Positions 1 through 6,055 of a stretch of 11,082 nucleotides of DNA are shown here, piece after piece (positions within the stretch are counted from its first letter, which is position 1; every line of letters starts with the position of its first letter). A model generated the notes under the pieces. It saw only the letters and a list, made by a program, of their open reading frames with translations. It was not told the DNA's origin and ran no database searches. The DNA is from Planctomycetota bacterium (GTDB lineage Bacteria > Planctomycetota > PUPC01 > DSUN01), in assembly GCA_016872875.1 (NCBI GenBank), contig VGYW01000279.1, positions 1-11,082 on the forward strand, written 5' to 3'. Both the position numbers and the translations under genes were made by a program.

Positions 1-8
1 GCTACCAT
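1..8 (-). CDS. Possible start of a gene leaving the left edge
   Basis: On the minus strand an ATG at 8-6 is preceded by a perfect GGAGG ribosome-binding site (19-15) with a 6-nt spacer. Only two full codons (Met-Val) are in the window, so nothing can be said about the product. The reading is weakened because the first 17 bases closely match 368-384, which lies next to a palindromic repeat; this could be repeat sequence rather than a gene start. Confidence 0.25.
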
Positions 9-34
9 AGAGGTCCTCCGGTTCGTGAGTGGTT

Positions 35-52
35 GCGGCGCTTCGGCGCCGC
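35..52. repeat. 7-bp hairpin with TTCG loop
   Basis: GCGGCGC at 35-41 and GCGCCGC at 46-52 form a perfect 7-bp stem around a TTCG tetraloop (CGAA on the minus strand). It sits between the stop of the minus-strand SBBP-type gene and the possible next start. It could act as a terminator-like or spacer hairpin, but no T-run follows on either strand. Confidence 0.5.
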
Positions 53-100
53 AGGGCGTGTCCATTGAACCGCCCCATACTACTCCGAACCGGATTTCCT

Positions 101-883
101 TCAAGAGCTATCTTGGACAAGAGTGATGACGGGGGCGTCGTCAATCATCTCGCCGAAGCCGTCGGGGAGGGCGACGTGGAGGGAGCCGTCGGCGGCTATC
201 GAGAGGCCGGAGATGCCGGTGTAGGTGATCTGAATCTGGGAGGGGTCGGCGCCAGGGGCGACGCGGAATTCGTATTTCAGGCTGTCGCGGCGGCCTGAGA
301 TGAGGAGATCGATGCCCGACGTAGCCCGCCCCTCCGGGGCGGATTCGGATGCGTCTCGGAGAGACGCGCTACCGTAGAGGCCCTGGTAGGCGACGGTTTC
401 GTAGGAGGCGACGTTGCTCCGCCAGGTCGCCTGGTCGCCGATGAAGTAGTTGAAGAGGGACTCGGAGCGGGAGAGGCCGGTGGGGGCGACGGGGTTTGCG
501 CCGTCGAAGGTGACGGAGAATTGGGTAGCTTGGATCGCCGCCCCCTCTCCCTCGGGGAGAGGGTTGGGGTGAGGGCTCTCGGATGAGGTGCTCCCCTCAA
601 TGTCGCCCCTCACCCTGCCCTCTCCCAGAGGGAGAGGGGAAGAGGGGTCCAGAGGCAGAGGGGAGGAGGCGAAGAGCTGGAAGATGGGGCCAGTGTCGGT
701 GAAGGAGATTTTGCCCCCGAGGCCGTGGAAGGCGTAGTGGACCGAGGGGTCGGCCCATTGGCCATGGTTCTCGACGAAGAGCGCGGGCGAGGTGCTGAAG
801 AGCTCGACGCCGGGGCTGGACGCCGCCAGCAAGAGCCGCGGCTCGAGGGACTCGATGGTCAGGTGCCCACGCCTGGTGCGCAT
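101..883 (-). CDS. Secreted SBBP-type (DUF7948-like) protein, C-terminally truncated
   Basis: The product is 260 residues. The start at 883 is supported by GGGAGA 6 nt upstream (890-895). The N-terminus carries the planctomycete leader motif SLEPRLLLAA (residues 12-21), suggesting export. Residues 35-53 (FVENHGQW, VHYAFHG) and 145-260 (NYFIGDQATW, YEFRVAPGADP, GLSIAADGSLHV) match the N-terminal domain found in SBBP beta-propeller-repeat proteins. Those proteins normally continue for hundreds of residues after a segment like DDAPV; here translation stops 8 residues later (VITLVQDSS), so the propeller part is missing. Two palindromic elements are read through in frame: residues about 79-116 (the PLPLGEG / HPNPLPEGEG peptide) and about 171-189. 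Without them the domain reads smoothly (YQGLYG joining GIDLLISG). It is probably a decayed or truncated cell-surface protein. The family assignment rests on recognised motifs, not a search. Confidence 0.7.
   Translation of the reverse strand: MRTRRGHLTIESLEPRLLLAASSPGVELFSTSPALFVENHGQWADPSVHYAFHGLGGKISFTDTGPIFQLFASSPLPLDPSSPLPLGEGRVRGDIEGSTSSESPHPNPLPEGEGAAIQATQFSVTFDGANPVAPTGLSRSESLFNYFIGDQATWRSNVASYETVAYQGLYGSASLRDASESAPEGRATSGIDLLISGRRDSLKYEFRVAPGADPSQIQITYTGISGLSIAADGSLHVALPDGFGEMIDDAPVITLVQDSS
321..372. repeat. Two-hairpin palindromic element (family B) inside the SBBP-type gene
   Basis: Outer arms GTAGC (321-325) and GCTAC (368-372) enclose two hairpins. CGCCCC/GGGGCG is at 327-332 and 336-341 with loop TCC. 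GCGTCTC/GAGACGC is at 351-357 and 361-367 with loop GGA. The element is read as SASLRDASESAPEGRATS in the minus-strand gene without breaking the frame. A half copy is present at 2043-2066. Confidence 0.8.
541..648. repeat. Nested palindromic element (family C) inside the SBBP-type gene
   Basis: Two 9-bp hairpins of CCCTCTCCC/GGGAGAGGG occur at 543-551 with 555-563 (loop TCG) and at 618-626 with 630-638 (loop AGA). A third inverted pair, GGGTGAGGG at 567-575 and CCCTCACCC at 607-615, joins them. The minus-strand gene reads through it as a Pro/Gly/Glu-rich insert of about 38 residues. From memory, this PLPLGEG / HPNPLPEGEG type of sequence recurs in many genomes. Confidence 0.8.
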
Positions 884-952
884 GTCGGTTCTCCCGAGTG
901 GTCGCAGAAGCGGCTGGTGCCCATGCCGCAGCCCCCTTCAAGAGACTGCTGG

Positions 953-981
953 ACGTTAGCGCATGGGGCAGAGCTTGTCAA
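953..981 (-). promoter_or_regulatory. Possible promoter for the SBBP-type gene
   Basis: On the minus strand a perfect TTGACA (981-976) is followed after 17 bp by TAACGT (958-953), a poor -10. It lies about 70 bp upstream of the ATG at 883, divergent from the activase promoter candidate. The -35 and spacing are good, but the -10 matches at only 3 of 6 positions. Confidence 0.3.
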
Positions 982-988
982 GGGCGAG

Positions 989-1018
989 TTGGACTCCGCG
1001 AAGGGCTTGTGCTAGAAT
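989..1018 (+). promoter_or_regulatory. Possible promoter for the activase gene
   Basis: TGCTAGAAT (1010-1018) is an extended -10 with 5 of 6 core matches. A weak TTGGAC lies 18 bp upstream at 989-994. The expected transcript would have a leader of about 45 nt before the ATG at 1072. The rest of 884-1071 shows no gene. Confidence 0.4.
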
Positions 1019-1071
1019 AAGCGTCGCTCGGCGGCGTGTCTCCCACACATTGCTTGCGACAAGGCGGGCGG

Positions 1072-4000
1072 ATGTTCATAGGGTTGGATATTGGCTCGGT
1101 GAGCGTGAACGCCGTGCTGATGGATGGCGGGCTGCGAATCATCGAGGACCACTACGTTCGGACGAAGGGCCAGCCGGTCCAGACGGTGCGGCGGGTGCTG
1201 GCGGATATGCTGGGCCGCACGCCGGCGTCGGCCATCGAGGGGATCGCGGTGACAGGCTCGGGGGGGAAGCTGGCCTCGGAAATCCTCGGCTGCCCGTTCG
1301 TCAACGAGATCATCGCGCAGAGCAAGGCGAGCGCGCTCTTCCACCCCGACGTGCGCACGGTCATCGAGATCGGCGGCGAGGACTCCAAGCTGATCCTGCT
1401 GGAGCGCGACGCCGAGACGCGCGAGGTGCGGGTGAGGGACTTCGCGACGAATACGCTGTGCGCCGCGGGGACGGGCTCGTTCCTCGATCAGCAGGCGTCC
1501 CGCCTCGGCTTCAGCATCGAGGAGTTCAGCCAGGTCGCCCTCCGCAGCGAGCGCCCGCCACGCATCGCGGGGCGCTGCTCCGTGTTCGCCAAGACCGATA
1601 TGATCCACCTCCAGCAGGAGGGGACGCCTGACTACGAGATCGTGGCCGGCCTCTGCCACGCGATGGCGCGGAACTTCAAGAGCAACATCGGCAAGGGGAA
1701 GGACTTCGAGCGCCCCATCGCCTTCCACGGCGGCGTGGCCGCCAACCAGGGGATGATTCGGGCATTCGAGAGCGTGCTCGAGCTGAGGCCGGGCGAGCTC
1801 CTCGTGCCAGAGCACTTCGCCTCATTCGGCGCGATTGGGGCGGTCATCTCCAGGGTGGCACAGGCTTCCAGCCTGTGGGCCACAGGCGGGACGCCTGTGC
1901 CACCGTCCAGATGGGTGGAGGCTATTGATGCCTACCTTGGAGAGCGGCGGGCCGAGCGGCGGACCCTGCCGCAGTTGGTGGACCCCGGGCATGTCATCCA
2001 CACGGAGCCTGACCCCTTCCCTGAAGTGAGCAGGAAGACCTCCGCGTCGGAGACGCGGGCTACGGTGCCTGACCCCTTCCCGCCGGGGAACGAGAAGATC
2101 AATGCCTACGTCGGGGTGGACGTGGGGTCAATCTCGACGAACGTGGTGGTGCTCTCGGAGGATGGGAAGGTGCTGGCGCGCCGCTACCTGATGACGGCGG
2201 GGCGCCCCATCGAGGCGGTGGTGCGCGGGCTGAAAGAGGTCGGCGATGAGGTGGGCCAGCGCGTGACCGTGAAGGGCTGCTGCACCACGGGATCGGGGCG
2301 CTACCTGACGGGCGACTTCATCGGCGCCGACGTTGTGAAGAACGAGATCACCGCCCACGCGACGGCCGCGGCCTGGGTGAATCCCGACGTTGACACGATG
2401 TTCGAGATCGGGGGCCAGGACTCCAAGTACGTGCGGCTTGAGAACGGCGCCATCGTGGATTTCACGATGAACAAGGTCTGCGCGGCGGGCACCGGCTCCT
2501 TCCTGGAGGAGCAGGCGGAACGGCTCGGGGTGAAGATCATTGACGAGTTCGGGCGCCTGGCCCTCGGCTCGACGGCGCCCGCCAACCTGGGCGAACGCTG
2601 CACGGTCTTCATGGAATCCGACCTCAACCACCACCAGCAGCAGGGCGTGCCGAAGCAGGACCTCGTGGCCGGCCTGTGCTACTCAATCGTCTACAACTAC
2701 CTGAACCGCGTGGTCGAGGACCGCCCTGTGGGGAGCTGCGTCTTCTTTCAGGGCGGGGTGGCGGCGAACCGGGGCGTCGTGGCGGCGTTCCAGGCGGTCA
2801 CGGGCAAGCGGATCGTCGTGCCGCCGCACCACGACGTTATGGGCGCAATCGGCTGCGCGCTCATCGCCCAGAAGGAGACCGTTGGCCTATCCCGCTTCAA
2901 GGGCTTCGACCTCACCCGCCGCCGCTACACCACAGAGGCATTCGAGTGCCGGGACTGCCCGAACCTCTGCGAGGTGCGCCGCGTGGCAATTGAGGGCGAG
3001 CCGCCCCTCCACTACGGCTCACGCTGCGGGAAGTACGACGAGGAGAAGAAGGCGGGCCTCGGCGCCCAAGTGGGCGCCCGCCTCCCCCGCCTCTTCCGCG
3101 AGCGCGAGCAGTGGCTCCTCAACTCTTACGCCAAGAACAAGCCCGACCGCCCGAACGGCAGGGCCATCGGCATCCCACGCATCACCGGCTACTTCGAGAT
3201 GTTCCCCTTCTGGAAGGCATTCTTCACCGAGTGCGGCTTCCAGGTGGTCCCGTCGAGCAGGACCAATCGCGCCATCCTCCGCGAGGGCCTCGAGCGGGTC
3301 GTCGCCGAGACCTGTTTCCCCATCAAGGCCGCACACGGCCACGTCCTGGAGCTCCTCCGCCGCGAGGTGGACTACCTCTTTCTGCCCAGCGTGGTGAACC
3401 TCAAGCCGCGGTGCGAGGGGACGACGAACTCCTATTGCTGCCCCTACGTGCAGACCGTGCCCTACATTGCGAACGCGGCCCTGGAGTTCGACCGCTACCC
3501 CAAGACCGACGTGCTGATGCCGACCATCCACATGCAAAAGGGGCCGGGCGAGGTGGAGCGGGTGCTCATCGAGCTCTCCGCCCGCCTGGGCATCGAGCGC
3601 CGCAGAGCGCGCGAGGCCCTGAAAGTGGCCTGGGACGCCCAGCGCGCCTTCTACCAGGCCGTCGAGCGCCGCGGCCGCGAGGTGCTCGCCTCCCTCCGCG
3701 AGGGCGAGGTCGCGGTCGTCATCGTCGGACGCCCCTACAACACCTGCGACGACGGCCTCAACCTCGGCCTGCCCGACAAGCTCCGCGACCTGGGCGTTCT
3801 CGCCCTCCCGTCCGACTTCGTGCCGACCGACGACGCCGACATCGGCGCCGACTACCCGAACATGTACTGGCGCTACGGCCAGCACATCCTGAGCCTCGGA
3901 CGCAAGATCGGCGCCGAGCCGCGCCTCCAGGCGCTCTACATCACCAACTTCGGCTGCGGCCCCGACTCCTTCATCGCCAAGTTCTTCACCCGCGAGATGC

Positions 4001-5358
4001 GCGGCAAGCCCTACCTCACGATAGAGGTTGACGAGCACTCGGCCGACGTGGGGGCCGTCACCCGCTGCGAGGCGTTCCTCGACAGCCTGCGGAGCGCCCG
4101 GCCAACCCAGCTCCCCTATCGCCCCCTGGCACACGTGCAGCGCTACCGCCGCGACCGCGTCATCTACGTGCCCTACATGGACGACCACGCCCAGGTCATC
4201 GCCGCCGCCATGCGCCACAACGGCGTCGAGGCGGTCCCGCTCCCCATCTCGGACGCCGAGAGCGTGGCCATCGGCCGCCAGTTCACCTCCGGCAAAGAGT
4301 GCTTCCCCTGCATCGTCACCACGGGCGACATCGTGAAGACGGTGCGCCGCCCCGACTTCGTCCCCGCCCGCAGCTCCTTCTTCATGCCCTCCGCCATGGG
4401 GCCGTGCCGCTTCGGCCAGTACGCCAAGTTCCACCGCATGGTCCTCGACTCCCTCGGCTTCGAGGACGTCCCGATGGTCGAGCTCGACCAGTCGTCCACC
4501 GACGGCTTCCGTGGCGACGTTGGCAGCCTCGGCACCAGCTTCCGCAGGCTCGCCTGGAGCGGCGTCGTCCTCACCGACCTCCTCCAGAAGATCACCCGCC
4601 AGACCCGCCCCTACGAGAAGAACCCCGGCGACTGCGACGCCCTCTACGCCCACTTCCTCGAACGCATGACGACGGACGTGGCCGCGGGACGCAACCTCGT
4701 CCCCCTCGCACGCGAGATCGTCGCCGCCTTCGGCACTGTGGCACGGGCATCTTGCCCGGGTCCCAAGCCGCGCATCGGACTCGTCGGCGAAATCTACGTC
4801 CGATGCAACCCCCACTGCAACAACTTCATCGCCCGCAAGCTCGAAGACCTCGGCGCTGAGGTCTGGCTTCCCGCTCTCGAGGAATGGGTTGACTATACCG
4901 CCTACGAGCGGAAGTTCGACAGCCGCGCGTCCGGCGACTTCCGCGCCTACCTGGTCGAGCTGATAACTGAGTTCGTCCAGGAGCGCGAGGTTCGCCGCCT
5001 CACCAGGCCCTTCCGCGGCGCCATCCGCGACTTCCTCTACGAAGCCCACACACCCCGCGTCGTCGGCCTCGCCAAGCCCTACCTCCCCTTCGCCATTCGC
5101 GGCGAAGCCATCCTCTCGATGGGCCGGTGCGTCGAGTACGCCCACCACGGCTTCGACGGCGTCGTCAACGTCATCCCCTTCAACTGCATGCCCGGCACCA
5201 TCGTGGACGCCCTCCTCGAGCGCTACCGCCGCTTCCACCCCGACATGCCCATCCTCAAGATGGCCTACGACGGACTGACCCACGTGGGCGAGGACACCCG
5301 CATCGAAGCCTTCGTCTACCAGACCCGCCAACACGCCCAGCGTACCGCCGGCCGTTGA
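1072..5358 (+). CDS. Acyl-CoA dehydratase activase-related giant protein (two ASKHA ATPases + HgdB/DCCP-like part)
   Basis: The product is 1428 residues. ATG 1072 is chosen over GTG 1036 because the ASKHA fold begins at once (MFIGLDIGS); the site upstream is weak (AAGG at 1061-1064). ATPase module 1 spans about 1-265: GLDIGS 4-9, GGEDSK 101-106, cysteines 130 (CAAGTGS) and 169 (GRCSVF). Module 2 spans about 344-600: GVDVGS 348-353, GGQDSK 447-452, C470 and C510. The 39-40 residue cysteine spacing matches the paired ligands of the bridging [4Fe-4S] cluster in HgdC-type activases. Next comes a DUF2229-like region (C626-x2-C629-x3-C633, C652, C781, C789-C790). The C-terminal part (about 880-1428) resembles HgdB/double-cubane proteins, with candidate cluster cysteines C962, C1077, C1080, C1112, C1245, C1249, C1353 and C1372. 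The likely role is ATP-driven delivery of low-potential electrons in the cytoplasm; the substrate is unknown. The gene stands alone, with no dehydratase subunits beside it. Repeats are inserted in frame at residues about 262-278, 320-337 and 1223-1229. Confidence 0.9.
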   Translation: MFIGLDIGSVSVNAVLMDGGLRIIEDHYVRTKGQPVQTVRRVLADMLGRTPASAIEGIAVTGSGGKLASEILGCPFVNEIIAQSKASALFHPDVRTVIEIGGEDSKLILLERDAETREVRVRDFATNTLCAAGTGSFLDQQASRLGFSIEEFSQVALRSERPPRIAGRCSVFAKTDMIHLQQEGTPDYEIVAGLCHAMARNFKSNIGKGKDFERPIAFHGGVAANQGMIRAFESVLELRPGELLVPEHFASFGAIGAVISRVAQASSLWATGGTPVPPSRWVEAIDAYLGERRAERRTLPQLVDPGHVIHTEPDPFPEVSRKTSASETRATVPDPFPPGNEKINAYVGVDVGSISTNVVVLSEDGKVLARRYLMTAGRPIEAVVRGLKEVGDEVGQRVTVKGCCTTGSGRYLTGDFIGADVVKNEITAHATAAAWVNPDVDTMFEIGGQDSKYVRLENGAIVDFTMNKVCAAGTGSFLEEQAERLGVKIIDEFGRLALGSTAPANLGERCTVFMESDLNHHQQQGVPKQDLVAGLCYSIVYNYLNRVVEDRPVGSCVFFQGGVAANRGVVAAFQAVTGKRIVVPPHHDVMGAIGCALIAQKETVGLSRFKGFDLTRRRYTTEAFECRDCPNLCEVRRVAIEGEPPLHYGSRCGKYDEEKKAGLGAQVGARLPRLFREREQWLLNSYAKNKPDRPNGRAIGIPRITGYFEMFPFWKAFFTECGFQVVPSSRTNRAILREGLERVVAETCFPIKAAHGHVLELLRREVDYLFLPSVVNLKPRCEGTTNSYCCPYVQTVPYIANAALEFDRYPKTDVLMPTIHMQKGPGEVERVLIELSARLGIERRRAREALKVAWDAQRAFYQAVERRGREVLASLREGEVAVVIVGRPYNTCDDGLNLGLPDKLRDLGVLALPSDFVPTDDADIGADYPNMYWRYGQHILSLGRKIGAEPRLQALYITNFGCGPDSFIAKFFTREMRGKPYLTIEVDEHSADVGAVTRCEAFLDSLRSARPTQLPYRPLAHVQRYRRDRVIYVPYMDDHAQVIAAAMRHNGVEAVPLPISDAESVAIGRQFTSGKECFPCIVTTGDIVKTVRRPDFVPARSSFFMPSAMGPCRFGQYAKFHRMVLDSLGFEDVPMVELDQSSTDGFRGDVGSLGTSFRRLAWSGVVLTDLLQKITRQTRPYEKNPGDCDALYAHFLERMTTDVAAGRNLVPLAREIVAAFGTVARASCPGPKPRIGLVGEIYVRCNPHCNNFIARKLEDLGAEVWLPALEEWVDYTAYERKFDSRASGDFRAYLVELITEFVQEREVRRLTRPFRGAIRDFLYEAHTPRVVGLAKPYLPFAIRGEAILSMGRCVEYAHHGFDGVVNVIPFNCMPGTIVDALLERYRRFHPDMPILKMAYDGLTHVGEDTRIEAFVYQTRQHAQRTAGR
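1855..1903. repeat. Two-hairpin palindromic element (family A), full copy, inside the activase gene
   Basis: Perfect 11-bp outer arms GTGGCACAGGC (1855-1865) and GCCTGTGCCAC (1893-1903) enclose the element. Inside, CACAGGC/GCCTGTG form one hairpin (1859-1865, 1871-1877) and again a second (1881-1887, 1893-1899). It is translated as VAQASSLWATGGTPVPP, directly after the end of the first ATPase module (GAIGAVISR), so it lies in the inter-domain linker. Confidence 0.85.
2007..2081. repeat. 60-bp in-frame duplication unit with 15-bp direct repeats around a family B half element
   Basis: GCCTGACCCCTTCCC occurs exactly at 2007-2021 and again at 2067-2081, a period of 60 bp (20 codons), so PDPFP is encoded twice. 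Between the copies sits CGCGTC-GGA-GACGCG (2043-2057) followed by GGCTACGGT, similar to the right half of the family B element at 351-376. The whole unit lies in the linker between the two ATPase modules. Confidence 0.8.
4738..4760. repeat. Half copy of a family A-like palindrome inside the activase gene
   Basis: GTGGCACGGGC (4738-4748) resembles the left arm of the element at 1855. CGGGCA/TGCCCG (4744-4749, 4753-4758) form a 6-bp stem with a TCT loop. It is read as VARASCPG (residues 1223-1230), between two HgdB-like segments and just before PRIGLVGEIY. Confidence 0.65.
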
Positions 5359-5496
5359 CACCCCCTCCAACCGTCTCGTCTTCGCTCTGGCCATCTCTCC
5401 TCGTGGTGCCATGTGCACATTCGTCCAGACCGTCGAGGGTTGAGCCCCCAGGCGTCCAGCATGGCGAAGAGCGAGAGCATCATCGCCGGGAGGTGT

Positions 5497-5538
5497 GCAA
5501 GAGGGCCACTCGCTCCCCACAGGAAGTGGCCCTCTTGC
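5497..5538. repeat. 14-bp perfect inverted repeat after the activase gene
   Basis: GCAAGAGGGCCACT (5497-5510) and AGTGGCCCTCTTGC (5525-5538) are perfect inverse copies separated by 14 nt. It lies about 140 bp after the activase stop and just before insertion-sequence debris. It may be a terminator of the activase transcript, although there is no T-run, or an end of a mobile element. The rest of 5359-5565 shows no supportable gene. Confidence 0.7.
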
Positions 5539-5565
5539 TCGGGCGGGGCCGCTCTCCCTAAGTAG

Positions 5566-5703
5566 TTCCTGCATCGGCAGCGCCAGGTGGACGAGGGGAC
5601 GCGGCTGAAGAGCGGGCTGCGGGCGCTGCTGCGGGGCCGGGGCATGTGCCCGAGGTCCAAGCTGTGGCCGCGGGCAAGGAGACGCACGCAGCTTGACGAA
5701 CCC
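5566..5703 (+). pseudogene. IS110-like transposase fragment
   Basis: This frame is open from just after a TAG at 5563-5565. It reads FLHRQRQVDEGTRLKSGLRA, then LLRGRGM and SKLWPRARR. The pattern R-x-R-x-x-V-x-x-x-T-R-L-K-x-x-L-x-A-L-L-x-R followed by LW and a basic stretch is typical of the region after the DEDD domain in IS110-family transposases. Only about 45 residues remain, with no start, catalytic domain or C-terminal serine domain. It overlaps the start of the next small gene by a few bases in another frame. It is debris from an older insertion. Confidence 0.45.
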
Positions 5704-6055
5704 TCTTGCCTCCCATCAGCAGGTCGCACGCCTCCAAGGGGAACGCTCCACAGTGGAGGAGGCGCTGCTGCGCCATCGGCGGATGCTCGCCGCCAGCCTC
5801 ATTGCTCGCCATCTGGGGACGGTCGAGGCCAAGCGGGCCTCGGTGGCCTTCTATCTGTCGTGGGCCCGCGCGGGGCGCACACGGCTGCTGCATGTGCCGA
5901 AGGGCCGCCTGGGGCGCGTGCGGAGGCTCACCGAGGCCTGGCGGGAGTATCGGGCGGCGCTGCGCCGGTGGCGCGAGCTGGCGGCGCGCCTCGACGCTCT
6001 GTGGGCGGAGCTGGGCGAGGCGCAGGCGGAACGCCCGGAGGGCTTCCACCCATGA
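5693..6055 (+). CDS. Small transposon-associated protein (DUF6788-like)
   Basis: The product is 120 residues. TTG at 5693 is chosen because AAGGAG (5676-5681) precedes it by 11 nt. The sequence is rich in Arg, Leu and Glu. After a helical N-terminus (ARLQGERSTVEEALLRHRRM) comes AFYLSWARAGRTRLLHVPKG and a long helical tail (VRRLTEAWREYRAALRRWRE). That order, a YLS-type strand, then VPK, then a coiled-coil-like tail, resembles small DUF6788-type proteins encoded just upstream of certain DDE transposases. The CxKxxCxC cysteines usual for such proteins are absent. Its stop overlaps the next gene's start (ATGA, 6052-6055), so the two are probably translationally coupled. It is likely an accessory or DNA-binding partner of the transposase; family assignment is moderate. 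Confidence 0.55.
   Translation: MTNPLASHQQVARLQGERSTVEEALLRHRRMLAASLIARHLGTVEAKRASVAFYLSWARAGRTRLLHVPKGRLGRVRRLTEAWREYRAALRRWRELAARLDALWAELGEAQAERPEGFHP

Noticed and set aside
3019..5574. An 851-codon open frame on the minus strand, antisense to the activase
   Set aside because: The plus-strand gene shows clear family motifs over the whole stretch. The antisense product is a low-complexity Glu/Val/Ala/Gly-rich shadow as expected from GC-rich codon structure.
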